Source of the DNA: Sipunculus nudus
Taxonomy: Eukaryota > Annelida > Sipuncula > Golfingiida > Sipunculidae
Direction: 5' to 3'
DNA length: 64,000 nt
Assembly (NCBI GenBank): GCA_026874595.1
Contig: JAPPUL010000073.1
Location: forward strand, 519,973-583,972
Shown here: piece by piece, positions 46,755-56,318 of the stretch
How the letters are laid out: each line of letters begins with the position of its first letter
Numbering within the stretch: position 1 is the first letter of the stretch
Notes under the pieces: generated by a model
Told to the model about the DNA's origin: nothing
Seen by the model: the letters and a program-made list of their open reading frames with translations, nothing else
The model's database searches: none
Translations under genes and position numbers: made by a program

Positions 46755-47642
46755 TTATTTGAAATATAATATACTCAACTTATTAGAAAGTTCAACAAAC
46801 TTTTTATACCCAAGCTCCTCAGCACGCACTTTAAGCCCTATCTGAGCTTCTTCTAACACTCTGGCAAGTTCATAATCACTATATCCCAAATCACTTGTTT
46901 TAAGGCAATTATATAAAGTCTTTCGACGCTTGCCAAAACTTATCTTTAATAGCTTTTCGAACAGCTTTTTATCTTTTATTTGCCCTCTGCTCTTACTATT
47001 TCTAAAATCAAAAAATAGTGCGCTAGACTCTATCTTTGGCTTTGGATAAAAAACTTCCTTAGATACATTAAACAATATTCTTGGACAACAATAAGCTTGA
47101 CAAAATACCGATAATGATCCATATTCCTTACTCCCCTCCCTTGACACTATCCTATGAGCTACATCTTTTTGTACCAAGAAAAGTAAATATCTTATACTAT
47201 AAGAATTAGAACTTAAAACAAAAGCATTAATACATTTTGTTATTATGGGCGTTGTTATATTATAAGGGATATTACCTACTATCGAAATGCTTTTAGCACC
47301 TTCTACATAGTCTGACAAAGATACTTTGAGAAAATCATGATGTATCACTTTTACTCTCTCCTGCCCCGCAAACCGCTCTTTAAGACATTCTGATAGCTTC
47401 TTATCTATCTCAAATACTGTAACTTTAAATTTATTCTCAAGTAGTTTTGCTGTAAGATGCCCAAGCCCGCCTCCTATCTCCAATACCTTTTCATCCTCTG
47501 CTAACGCTAACGAAGTTACTAGCTTTTCTAAGATGTTTTTATCAAGTAGGAAGTTTTGTCCATGACGCTTTGTTAAAGCTATTCCTCGCTCTCTTAAATA
47601 ATGCTTTATTTCGTAAACTGAATTGTAGTTTATACTTAACAA
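46755..47642 (-). CDS. ksgA: 16S rRNA dimethyladenosine transferase
   Basis: Dimethylates the two adjacent adenines of helix 45 in 16S rRNA. Length 295 aa. The N-terminus has KRHGQNFLLDKNI, then the SAM motif VLEIGGGLGHLT and the catalytic NIPYNITTPII. The family C-terminal helical domain follows. The start matches the conserved distance to GQNFL. A partial, inactive copy of its first part lies just upstream as the result of a duplication. Confidence 0.96.
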   Translation of the reverse strand: MLSINYNSVYEIKHYLRERGIALTKRHGQNFLLDKNILEKLVTSLALAEDEKVLEIGGGLGHLTAKLLENKFKVTVFEIDKKLSECLKERFAGQERVKVIHHDFLKVSLSDYVEGAKSISIVGNIPYNITTPIITKCINAFVLSSNSYSIRYLLFLVQKDVAHRIVSREGSKEYGSLSVFCQAYCCPRILFNVSKEVFYPKPKIESSALFFDFRNSKSRGQIKDKKLFEKLLKISFGKRRKTLYNCLKTSDLGYSDYELARVLEEAQIGLKVRAEELGYKKFVELSNKLSILYFK

Positions 47643-47998
47643 GATTATATCGTTTTTTATTTTAATAGTTTTTATATAACATTTTAGCTGCTTTTAAGAT
47701 ACTCTAAAATACCCTTTATCCCCTCTGCCTTCTCTATCCTAGCTTCCCTCTCTCCCTTTGATGATTTCAACGCAGTTATTAGCTTTTCTAAGATGTTTTT
47801 ATCAAGTAGGAAGTTTTATCCATGACGCTTTGTTAAAGCTATTCCTCGCTCTCTTAAATAATGCTTTATTTCGTAAACAAAAGTTGTAGTTTATACTTAA
47901 CAAGATTATATCGTTTTTTATTTTAATAGTTTTTATATAACATTTTAGCTGCTTTTAAGATACTCTAAAACCCCTTTTATCCCCTCTGCCTTCTCTAT
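47513..47998. repeat. Imperfect tandem duplication of about 225 bp across a gene junction
   Basis: About 47513-47737 and 47773-47998 match at an offset of 260-261 bp with few differences, separated by 35 bp. The unit is the 3' end of the zinc-ribbon gene, the spacer, and the 5' end of ksgA. The extra copy holds a dead ksgA start, in which the Gln of HGQNF has become a stop (TAA on the coding strand), and a dead tail of the zinc-ribbon gene. Confidence 0.93.
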
Positions 47999-48883
47999 AA
48001 AGTTAAGCTTCCTCAAATTACTACTATAGGCATTGTATTCATTACATATACGTTCTATCTCGGTATGATAACCAAGTAACCATAGTAGCTTTATTGATAT
48101 GAAACTTATAAACCCTCCTCTAACACCTTCGTTTATATCATCAGGACAAAACTCTCTTGCCAATATCTTTGCATACTCATACGTTATATGCGATATGAAG
48201 CTCCTTATATGTAAACCTACTAAGCTATATATTACATAGGTTTTATCTTTACTTATTGTATGTACCTGCTTCCCTACACTCACGCCAAGAGAAGACTTTT
48301 TCTTAGATCTCGCTTCTTTATTTCTTACATTTAAAATACTTGTAAGCTTTTCTTTATCTACTAGATTTATTACAACTTCAAGCCCAAAGTCTTTTGTCTC
48401 TATCCCAAACTTCCTCTTTAATATAACTTTTATATTTGTTAGTACATTATGCGCTATTTGTTGACTCACAACCGATTGTCCATAACATTTTACGCAAAGC
48501 TCTAACTTATCTACCTCTTTTAACCCATCAGCATATATTACAGGATAGGAACAACGTACGCATTTACGACCCTCGGTATAACAACTTATACAGAAAAACC
48601 CTTGTAAGCCAAATATATATTTACTCTCCTCACCCAGTATGTCTCGTCGGCAACTTAAACAGTTATGTCTCTTAGCATAACATGACTCACACGCTCGAAT
48701 GCCATATACTATATAACTCTCATATGATGGGATAAAGCATATCTGACATAATGTCCCTGTTTCATAACATTTATCGCACATTATCTTATTATATTCATCT
48801 ATTCTTACATATTTTGACCTTATCTCCCGCGAGCATGTACTACAACGCATTACCTTACTTTCTACGTCAAGACCCTGTATCAT
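47945..48883 (-). CDS. LIM-like zinc-ribbon protein with a DA1-like C-terminal domain
   Basis: A 312-aa protein. Residues 1-135 carry a series of CxxC pairs (MRCSTCSR, IMCDKCYE, CQICF, CESCY, CLSCRR, CISCYTEG, CVRCS, CVKCYG) in LIM-like or treble-clef arrangement. The C-terminal part includes VIYSLVGLHIRSFISHITYEYAKILAREF and INEGVRGGFISFISIKLLW. It resembles the metallopeptidase domain of DA1 proteins (GSILAHEMMHAW, VEEGICQ), but HExxH reads HITYEY, so the zinc site is lost. The match is from memory of the family and is moderate. It would make this an inactive peptidase-like protein. Confidence 0.55.
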   Translation of the reverse strand: MIQGLDVESKVMRCSTCSREIRSKYVRIDEYNKIMCDKCYETGTLCQICFIPSYESYIVYGIRACESCYAKRHNCLSCRRDILGEESKYIFGLQGFFCISCYTEGRKCVRCSYPVIYADGLKEVDKLELCVKCYGQSVVSQQIAHNVLTNIKVILKRKFGIETKDFGLEVVINLVDKEKLTSILNVRNKEARSKKKSSLGVSVGKQVHTISKDKTYVIYSLVGLHIRSFISHITYEYAKILAREFCPDDINEGVRGGFISFISIKLLWLLGYHTEIERICNEYNAYSSNLRKLNFIEKAEGIKGVLEYLKSS

Positions 48884-48921
48884 TTCTTTTGTCCTCCATA
48901 ATTTTATTCTATTCCTCTTGC

Positions 48922-48966
48922 CGCCCCTCTTGCCGCCCCTCTTGCCACCCCTCTCTCGTCTCCCCC
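48922..48966 (-). promoter_or_regulatory. G-rich repeat upstream of the zinc-ribbon gene
   Basis: Three units close to GAGGGGCGGCAA plus an upstream G5 run give four G-runs of at least four on the minus strand, 20-90 bp before the ATG at 48883. It is strikingly GC-rich for the region. A G-quadruplex in the leader is possible; no protein site is recognised. The remaining gap up to 49208 holds nothing else that I can support. Confidence 0.35.
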
Positions 48967-49208
48967 GTTACTCCATACCCTCGATTAAGCACTTTCATTT
49001 TAACTTATACTTCACATCGGTTATATACTTTTTATTTTAATACTAAAATATACTCTATTGCTTTATTTATACCCTCCCCGCAAAATAGCACTGTTGACTT
49101 ATTCTCCTATTATTCTTAAATTTATTTTGGTGCTTGTCTAACTTAAGGCTTGCTTTAAGTTGTTTATTTATACTAATACCTTTTCTTTAAACTTTGTGGG
49201 TTTTCTTT

Positions 49209-49547
49209 ATGCGTAAAAAGACTATTGCTATTACTATATTTGCTTTGACCTTTGCTATTATTGCTATTGTCGCTTTTTATATAATATTTCCACCTCAAAG
49301 CCAAATACGTTCAAGAGTATTTGGGGGAGCCGTTAATATCCAGCTCCCTAAAGACTGCAAACAAATCGTTTTTATATCATTTGCTCATAACGGAAAGGAA
49401 ACTAGAAAATATTTGTCTTATATTAACTTCGATGGGGAACTTATTACTAAAGAATATAGAGACTATAATCTCCTTGAAGGGAAAATTAAATGGACCGGAT
49501 TTAACCAGTCTATGATTAAACAAAGTACGCTAAAACCACGCAATTAG
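49209..49547 (+). CDS. Small membrane-anchored hypothetical protein
   Basis: About 112 aa from ATG at 49209 (MRKKTIAITIFALTFAIIAIVAFYIIF), with one N-terminal membrane helix followed by a beta-rich domain (NIQLPKDCKQIVFISF, LSYINFDGELITKEY). A GTG at 49194 adds five residues and is less likely. The mature part looks like a small cell-envelope protein. No family recognised. Confidence 0.65.
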   Translation: MRKKTIAITIFALTFAIIAIVAFYIIFPPQSQIRSRVFGGAVNIQLPKDCKQIVFISFAHNGKETRKYLSYINFDGELITKEYRDYNLLEGKIKWTGFNQSMIKQSTLKPRN

Positions 49548-49674
49548 TTAACTTATTTCTCTTTCTTATTTAGTTCCTTATGCTCCATTGGCAAAAACGA
49601 TTTGCCCCTTTTTTGTTTGACTTTTTCTTTAGTGTTTTTTTTTAACCCTTTATTTTTTTATTTAGTGCTCGATT

Positions 49675-52083
49675 ATGGATTTAACTACTTCTATCTTTAA
49701 ACAAGAAGACAATATTTATATGTCTTTGCTTTATGAGGTTAACCAGATTATTAACCTTTCTGATAACTTTGAAGATACTTTGGATAGCATTGTCAATATC
49801 GTTTCTGATAAACTTAAAACGGATGTCTGCTCTATCTACCTCCTAGACTCTAAAACCAATATCCTAACTCTAAAGGCTACTAAAGGACTTAACTTGTCTG
49901 CCAAAGATAAAATATCTTTAAAGCTTGGTGAGGGCGTTACTTCGCTTGCCATCGAGAAAATGCATCCCATATCTATTGACAACGTTAAGAGCCATCCTAG
50001 ATTTAAGAACTTTGAAGAGGCTGAAGAAACACCTTTTAACTCCTTCCTTGGATTGCCCATAATCGGGAATAAGAAACCGATTGGCGTTTTTGTCGTTCAA
50101 AAGAAAAATATTTACTCCTTCCATGCAAATGAAATAAATATGCTTCAGATACTAGCTTCGCAGATTGCAGGCGTTATTCAAGTTGCTTATGTTATTTCTA
50201 AAACCATAAATCAGAAAGATAACTCTTATATAACGGACAACACTAAGCTTGAAAAGGAGCTTGAAGAACTTACAGAGGATGACTTTTTAGTAAATGATTT
50301 AAATGATAAAGACAGTAATTCTAAAACTAAAAAGAAGATATCTTCCGTTAAAGGCATTACTACTTCCTTTGGATATGGATATGGCAAAGTTCTCTTACTT
50401 GAAGAGGCTTATAATCTTTCTGTCGTAACTGCAAATAAAATTGATGATATAAACTCTGAGTTAAATACCTTGGATAAAGCCATAGAAAAGAGTAAAGAAG
50501 AATTACTAAATATAAAAGAAAATCTACAAAAGCAAATATCCTCAAATACTTTACAAATATTTGATTCGCATATAATGTTAATTGAGGACACGAAGTTACA
50601 TAAAGATATTAAAGAACTTATACAAAAAGGTTATAATGCGGCTTTTGCTACATTCAAGATAATAAATAACCATATAGAAACTTTTAAGAACTTTGACGAT
50701 CCATACATAAAAGACAGAGCTATCGATATCGAAGATATCGGGCGTAGGATAATAAACAATATTCTTGGTATATGCCCCATAGACCAAGGAAAACTACCTA
50801 ATGACTGTATCGTTGTATCTAAGTTTCTAACACCTTCAACAACTGCAAATCTAGATGTTTCAAAAGTACGAGCTATTGTAACTGAACATGGAGGAAATAC
50901 TTCACATGCCTCTATACTCGCCCGTTCTTTGGAAATACCGGCAGTCGTTATTCCTAATATTTTGTCTAAAATAACTCTTGATGATTATGTTCTGGTTGAT
51001 GGGAATACAGGCTTTGTTTTCATAAACCCTTTAAAACCTTTAGTTGATGAATATCAAGTTAAAGCCAAACTCGAAGTTTTAGAGTTTCAAAACTATTTCA
51101 ATAAATATCTTGAGGAAATACCTAAAACAAAAGATGGGAAAATCATAAATATTAGTTCCAACATAGGCTTAATAAGCGATATCGAAATGTCTAAACGCAA
51201 AGCGACTCGCGATGTTGGCCTTTTTAGAACCGAGTTTTTATATATGATTAGAAACAGTTTGCCATCTAAAGAAGAACAGAAGAAGATTTATGACAATGTT
51301 ATAAGCTCATTCCCGGATGGCGAGATTACTATACGTACTTTAGATATTGGCGGAGATAAACTATTACCTTATCTTCCGCTGCCAAGTGAGGAGAACCCGT
51401 GTCTTGGATACAAGTCAAGTAGGTTTTTACTTGACCATCCTAAAATACTGCTTGACCAGATTGAAGCTATTCTTATGTCTAGTGTAAACGGAAAGGTAAG
51501 AATACTTTTTCCCATGATATCGCATCTTAATGAACTATTACAACTAAAGGAGTTTTTACAGCTTGCAAAGGATGACCTTAAATATTCTAATATTCCTTAT
51601 TCCCAAGACGTTGATGTTGGCATGATGATTGAGGTCCCTTCTATTATCTTTCAGATAGATGACTTTGTGCCTTATGTTGATTTTTTTAGCATTGGGACTA
51701 ATGACCTTATTCAATATATATTAGCTGTTGATAGGGATAATGAAAAGGTGTCCGACATATATAGTCCTTTGAATCCTGCTGTGCTTAGAGCTATTGATAT
51801 TGTAGTAAGAAAGGTAGCTAAACATAAAAATAAACGGCTTTCTGTATGTGGAGAGATGGCAGGTCCTACTGAGAGCACTTTTGTTTTACTTGCTCTTGGT
51901 ATAACCGACCTTAGTGCAAGTCCTGCTACCATTCCTTATTTGCATTATATGATACAACAACTTGATACTAAATTGCTTGAGAGTGTAGGAAAACATATCT
52001 TGTCTTTAAAGACTACTCAGGATGTTGAGTTTTATGTTAAGAAAACATTACGGGAGGTGGCTCCTCGACTATTTACAGTATGA
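49675..52083 (+). CDS. ptsP: GAF-domain PEP-protein phosphotransferase (EI-Ntr, PtsP)
   Basis: Autophosphorylates from PEP and passes phosphate to an HPr-like protein, in a regulatory rather than sugar-transport phosphorelay. Length 802 aa. Order: GAF domain (about 25-170), an acidic linker, the HPr-binding helical domain (about 225-345), the phosphohistidine domain with TEHGGNTSHASILARS (His411), and the PEP-binding barrel (DVGLFRTEFLYM, SIGTNDLIQYILAVDR, CGEMAGP). No partner HPr or EIIA-Ntr gene is in the window. The frame is intact. Confidence 0.94.
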   Translation: MDLTTSIFKQEDNIYMSLLYEVNQIINLSDNFEDTLDSIVNIVSDKLKTDVCSIYLLDSKTNILTLKATKGLNLSAKDKISLKLGEGVTSLAIEKMHPISIDNVKSHPRFKNFEEAEETPFNSFLGLPIIGNKKPIGVFVVQKKNIYSFHANEINMLQILASQIAGVIQVAYVISKTINQKDNSYITDNTKLEKELEELTEDDFLVNDLNDKDSNSKTKKKISSVKGITTSFGYGYGKVLLLEEAYNLSVVTANKIDDINSELNTLDKAIEKSKEELLNIKENLQKQISSNTLQIFDSHIMLIEDTKLHKDIKELIQKGYNAAFATFKIINNHIETFKNFDDPYIKDRAIDIEDIGRRIINNILGICPIDQGKLPNDCIVVSKFLTPSTTANLDVSKVRAIVTEHGGNTSHASILARSLEIPAVVIPNILSKITLDDYVLVDGNTGFVFINPLKPLVDEYQVKAKLEVLEFQNYFNKYLEEIPKTKDGKIINISSNIGLISDIEMSKRKATRDVGLFRTEFLYMIRNSLPSKEEQKKIYDNVISSFPDGEITIRTLDIGGDKLLPYLPLPSEENPCLGYKSSRFLLDHPKILLDQIEAILMSSVNGKVRILFPMISHLNELLQLKEFLQLAKDDLKYSNIPYSQDVDVGMMIEVPSIIFQIDDFVPYVDFFSIGTNDLIQYILAVDRDNEKVSDIYSPLNPAVLRAIDIVVRKVAKHKNKRLSVCGEMAGPTESTFVLLALGITDLSASPATIPYLHYMIQQLDTKLLESVGKHILSLKTTQDVEFYVKKTLREVAPRLFTV

Positions 52084-52092
52084 ATCTATTAA

Positions 52093-52932
52093 TTATGCCT
52101 CAAGACCATTTTCTACTGCCTTTGAATATATAACTTCATATGCACTTAATGTCGGGGATGGATGGATATAATAGCTTTTTAATAGGCTAAAATAACGTGA
52201 TGCCATTGCATAATCATTCTTACACTCATATATTGTTGCAACTAGATAACAATATGAAAAATAAATCCGTCTTCTTAGTATATCGTTATTTTTGTATTTT
52301 TGGCTAAGCTTTAAAAGCTTTTTGGAATATACTAATGCTATATTATAAAGCCCTGCATCTCGAAGCAAATATACTAGTATAAAAAGTATATTTTCATAAT
52401 CCTCTTTATAACGATTATTCTCATAATATAAATCTTGCTTTAAAGCGCTTCTTGGAGTGCTTCTTGGAGTGCTTCTTAAAAAGACTATATATAAAAGCTT
52501 ATTTACTAAACGTCGCTTTAAAAAAGCATAAAAGCCAAAACTACCAAAAAAGGATACCAGGCTAAGAAGTAATTTGCACGCCTTAGAATACATTTTCTCT
52601 TTAATGTATATATCAAGTAGCTGCTTTTGCGTTATGTACTTTATATGCTCTTTTTGACGCTCTTCTAAAGACTTCTCTAAATGGTATATTGCCTCTTTAT
52701 TAAAAGATATTGACTTATAAAGAAATCCAAGCCGCCTGTTTGTGTCTAAATACTTAGGCTTTAAAGACAAAACCTTTTTGAAATAACCAATTGCCCTTTC
52801 AGTATTGTTAGTTTTGCAACCAAGTGTATATAAAGTTTTTGGCGAGTTTAAAAAAACAATTTTATCTTTTTGTGCTTTTTGTGTTTTTTGTGTTTTCTTA
52901 AATTGTCTTTTGGTATGCGTTCTTTCCGTCAT
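52093..52932 (-). CDS. TPR-like protein
   Basis: A 279-aa basic, helix-rich protein. Two TPR-like units are visible (NTERAIGYFKKVLSLKPKYL and NKEAIYHLEKSLEERQ) and more degenerate ones follow, for example NIALVYSKKLLKLSQKYKNND. The N-terminus is Lys/Gln-rich and a short RSTP repeat encoded by 15-bp units lies near residue 155. It probably serves as a scaffold. It is convergent with ptsP, whose stop codon is 9 bp away. Confidence 0.65.
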   Translation of the reverse strand: MTERTHTKRQFKKTQKTQKAQKDKIVFLNSPKTLYTLGCKTNNTERAIGYFKKVLSLKPKYLDTNRRLGFLYKSISFNKEAIYHLEKSLEERQKEHIKYITQKQLLDIYIKEKMYSKACKLLLSLVSFFGSFGFYAFLKRRLVNKLLYIVFLRSTPRSTPRSALKQDLYYENNRYKEDYENILFILVYLLRDAGLYNIALVYSKKLLKLSQKYKNNDILRRRIYFSYCYLVATIYECKNDYAMASRYFSLLKSYYIHPSPTLSAYEVIYSKAVENGLEA

Positions 52933-53103
52933 AAAAATCCTACATAAAAATCCTAAAATATCTCTTGCAATTTTAAAGTAATTCGGCTGTTGGATTATTA
53001 AATCTTTAAGTCAAGATATTTTATTTGTTAGAGTGAATTTTTATTACAAATACTTTAATTTATGTATATTTTGTTGACAATCTCTTTATAGGAGTACTTT
53101 TTT

Positions 53104-53613
53104 ATGATAAAGATATTATTTATCTGTTTAGGAAATATATGCAGGTCCCCAGCCGCCGAAGGAATTATGAACAAAATAATTAAAGAAAAGAAAAAGGAGA
53201 AATACATATCCTGCGATTCAGCCGGCACTGCAGCATACCATACAGGGGCGCATGCAGATGACAGGATGAGGAAAGCCGCCGCCGACAGAAACGTATTTAT
53301 TACTCATAGGGCACGTAAAATTAGTTTAAAAGACTTTGAAGAGTTTGACTATATAATAACGATGGATGACTCAAATTATTATAATGTACTATCGCTTGCA
53401 AAAGATGATAAAGCTAAATCTAAAGTACATCGTTTTGTAGATTTTTGTCCATCTGCAAAAGAAGGGCATGGATATTTCAGTCGCAATGAAAAAGAAGTGC
53501 CAGACCCATATTATGGTGGTAAGGGGGGTTTTGAGTTAGTACTTGATATTTTAGAGGAGGGATGCAGCCATCTTTTTGACAAACTTGAGTCTGAGGACTT
53601 ACTTCTTAAATGA
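53104..53613 (+). CDS. Low-molecular-weight protein tyrosine phosphatase
   Basis: Phosphatase of 169 aa with the signature CX5R at the N-terminus: Cys8-LGNI-Cys-Arg14 in FICLGNICRSP, and the general acid region VPDPYYGG. AGGAG precedes the ATG. Its stop overlaps the start of the fructosamine-kinase-like gene by four bases (ATGA), so both are co-translated. This pairing is known from other bacteria, where the phosphatase is thought to help repair of glycated proteins or sugars. The true substrate cannot be read from the sequence. Confidence 0.93.
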   Translation: MIKILFICLGNICRSPAAEGIMNKIIKEKKKEKYISCDSAGTAAYHTGAHADDRMRKAAADRNVFITHRARKISLKDFEEFDYIITMDDSNYYNVLSLAKDDKAKSKVHRFVDFCPSAKEGHGYFSRNEKEVPDPYYGGKGGFELVLDILEEGCSHLFDKLESEDLLLK

Positions 53614-54497
53614 CAGATGTATTTAAAAAAGGTATAGAAAATGCCCTTGGCAGTAGTTATAAAATAATCCAAACAAAAGCTTTAGGCGGTGGTTCAATTA
53701 GTAATACGTTTTTACTTACGACTCAAAATAATGTTAAGTTACTTTTAAAATACAATGAAAACGTTCCCAACGACTTTTTTGAAGCTGAGCAGCTTGGTCT
53801 TTTAGAATTAGAAAAACAATCGTATATAAGCTCACCAAAAGTTTTATATGCAAACAATCCACAAACAACCATAAAAGACAGCCCTCCATTTATCATAATG
53901 GAATATATAGAAAGCAAGGTTGGCAAGGAAAAAGGGTTTTTCGAGAACTTTGGACGTGGACTTGCATTAATGCATAAAGAGATAAAAAGCGCTACACATG
54001 GATTTTACAAAGACAATTATATAGGTTCAACTAGGCAATGTAATACTACAAAAGATAATTGGCACAGCTTTTTCAAAGAAAATCGACTTAAGTTTCAAAT
54101 CAAGCTTGCTAAAAAGAATAGACATTGGGATAGTGATTTAGAAAGGTTATGGTTATCCTTAGAAAAGAAACTAGAACTAATAATTCCAAATGCAAAACCA
54201 TCGTTACTACATGGAGACCTTTGGTCAGGCAATTATATAATAGGATCTAGGGGAGAGGCGACTATAATAGACCCTGCTCTATACTACGGATCTGGAGAGG
54301 CTGACCTTGCTATGACTTCTTTATTTGGCGGCTTTGATGCAAGTTTTTATGATGCCTATAAAAAGATAATCCCTTTAGATAAAGGCTATCAAGAAAGAAG
54401 CAAAATATATAATCTATACCATCTATTAAATCATCTAAACATATTTGGCACATCCTACAAAGGTGCTGTAAAAGCAACTCTAAAGCATTTTGCCTAA
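53610..54497 (+). CDS. Fructosamine-3-kinase-like protein kinase-fold enzyme
   Basis: Phosphorylates fructosamines (ketoamines) so that they break down, undoing protein glycation; 295 aa, the family length. Motifs: GGGSISNTFLLTT (nucleotide loop), LLKYNENVP (Lys), FIIMEYIE (hinge), LLHGDLWSGNYI (catalytic loop) and IIDPALYYGSGEADLAM (metal loop). The start overlaps the phosphatase stop. Together they look like a deglycation pair. Confidence 0.93.
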   Translation: MTDVFKKGIENALGSSYKIIQTKALGGGSISNTFLLTTQNNVKLLLKYNENVPNDFFEAEQLGLLELEKQSYISSPKVLYANNPQTTIKDSPPFIIMEYIESKVGKEKGFFENFGRGLALMHKEIKSATHGFYKDNYIGSTRQCNTTKDNWHSFFKENRLKFQIKLAKKNRHWDSDLERLWLSLEKKLELIIPNAKPSLLHGDLWSGNYIIGSRGEATIIDPALYYGSGEADLAMTSLFGGFDASFYDAYKKIIPLDKGYQERSKIYNLYHLLNHLNIFGTSYKGAVKATLKHFA

Positions 54498-54540
54498 CAA
54501 AGCCTCTATTAAACAAAGTCTCTATTAAAACTTATAGCCT

Positions 54541-56013
54541 CTAACGTCCAATTCCCATAACAGATACAGCCTTTTGCTTACCCTTAAGAGCCTGTTCCCC
54601 ATAATCAGTCCACGCAACTCCCATATCCTTAACAAAATCATACAAATCCATAGATATTAATACACTAGCATCAAGTTCCTTTGTAAGAGCCTCAAGACGG
54701 GCTGCTGTATTAACAACATCTCCTATAAAAGTAAATTCAAGCCTGTCAGGTGAACCTATAATACCCGCTATAACATCGCCTTTATGCAAACCAATACCTA
54801 TCTTAGTATCAAGTCCAGTTTCTTTATTAAGCTCTTCAACCGCTTTATGCATCTTTATTGCCGCCTCAACAGCTTTAGCTTCATAATTATCTTTTTGTTC
54901 ATCAAGACCAAATACTGCTAAAATACCATCCCCTATGAATTTATCTATTACTCCTCCATTATCCTGAATAATAGGAACCATACGGGTAAAATACTTGTTT
55001 AGAAATTCTACTAAAAGCTCGGGCGTTGTACCCTCTGATAACGCAGTAAAACTTCTTATATCTGAAAAAAGCACTATAAGCTCTTGTTTGCCCCCTCCCA
55101 TCTTAACCCCATCACCCTGATCCTCACTATGATGGACTATCCGATCTACTATAACAGGAGACATAACCTTTCCAAACATTGTCTTTATTTTATTCTTCTC
55201 CTTAAGGTCATCTATCATATCATTTGTTCGACTTGCTATAAAACCAAATTCATCATTATTAAAAACAGGAACATACGAGTCTAGCTTCCCTTCTGCAACC
55301 TCACCCAAAACCTTTGTCTGTAGACTAAAGTAAAGATCTAAATTCTTAGAGTAAGATATTATAATTTTAATGCCAAAAGCAAAAAGTATTACGATAACAA
55401 AGATAACTTCGAATATAACAGATTTTAATGCCGCTTCAATCCCATAACTTGCAATATTATCACGCAGCCACTGAAAGTCTTTTACTATAAGTAGAAGTAG
55501 TATTATAACTATAAATATCCCGCCAAAAAGTGTTACAAGTAACACCTTCTTCGGCAAAGAAAAAAATCCTGCGTTTAAAGAAACTTTGTCCCCACTGGAT
55601 ATTATATCTCTTATAATGGCACGTTCTCGCTTTAAAACTATATCTATCGTAGAGAAAAAGCCCAAAACTGTAGTCCCTAATAAAACCTTAAGACCACTTA
55701 CAACAGAATCATAAACGCTTGCAAAAAGTTGGTCCCCGTATACAAGCATATTATAAATTGCTATCCCAAAACCAATAGCTATAAATATCACACTGTTTAA
55801 AATAAAAAGCCTCTTGGCTTCAAACTCAAAAGAATCACGAATAACCCATTTTTTGTCTAAATAAAACTGTAGCAAAAGACCGGGAATAAAAAACATTCCC
55901 TGTATTAAGGCAAGTTTGGGGATAGTTATCTGTTCAAGATAGGGGCAAACCTCAACTCCATAATAGACCAAAATACCAAAGCTCAATAAATAATAAACTG
56001 TTACCTGAAGCAT
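54541..56013 (-). CDS. Membrane-bound class III adenylate/guanylate cyclase
   Basis: A 490-aa sensor cyclase. Residues 1-230 contain several hydrophobic segments (about five to six helices). A HAMP-like linker follows (about 220-275), then the cyclase domain. Metal aspartates are Asp318 (VLFSDIRSF) and Asp362 (FIGDGILAVFG). Lys358 and the Asp in FTFIGDVVNTAARLE are the residues that usually specify ATP. A role in cAMP signalling is inferred. No other cAMP gene is in the window. Intact frame. Confidence 0.93.
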   Translation of the reverse strand: MLQVTVYYLLSFGILVYYGVEVCPYLEQITIPKLALIQGMFFIPGLLLQFYLDKKWVIRDSFEFEAKRLFILNSVIFIAIGFGIAIYNMLVYGDQLFASVYDSVVSGLKVLLGTTVLGFFSTIDIVLKRERAIIRDIISSGDKVSLNAGFFSLPKKVLLVTLFGGIFIVIILLLLIVKDFQWLRDNIASYGIEAALKSVIFEVIFVIVILFAFGIKIIISYSKNLDLYFSLQTKVLGEVAEGKLDSYVPVFNNDEFGFIASRTNDMIDDLKEKNKIKTMFGKVMSPVIVDRIVHHSEDQGDGVKMGGGKQELIVLFSDIRSFTALSEGTTPELLVEFLNKYFTRMVPIIQDNGGVIDKFIGDGILAVFGLDEQKDNYEAKAVEAAIKMHKAVEELNKETGLDTKIGIGLHKGDVIAGIIGSPDRLEFTFIGDVVNTAARLEALTKELDASVLISMDLYDFVKDMGVAWTDYGEQALKGKQKAVSVMGIGR

Positions 56014-56318
56014 AATATCCTCCTAGAATATTAGTTATATATTAAACATTTTATCTAAGATTTTTAAAAAAAACAAACAAAAGTAAGGAAAACAAAAAAA
56101 TAAGGGAAATAAGGAAAATAAGGAAAATAAGAAGCTATAAAATATATATTAACTATTTTACTCTTAAAGTAGGATTATATATAAAAATATACCTAATAAT
56201 AAATACTATATCTTAGCCATAGTTATAATATATGCATATATTATAACATATTGACATCAAAATGTAGAATATAGTTTGTCGAATATAAGTGTCTATATAA
56301 GGACTATTTTTATAAATA
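56014..56318. other. A-rich divergent intergenic region
   Basis: No gene is seen. A run of imperfect AAGGAAAAT units (about 56080-56130) lies near the cyclase end and a TTGACA at 56251 could be a -35 for the HAD gene, although no good -10 follows at 17 bp. Confidence 0.4.
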
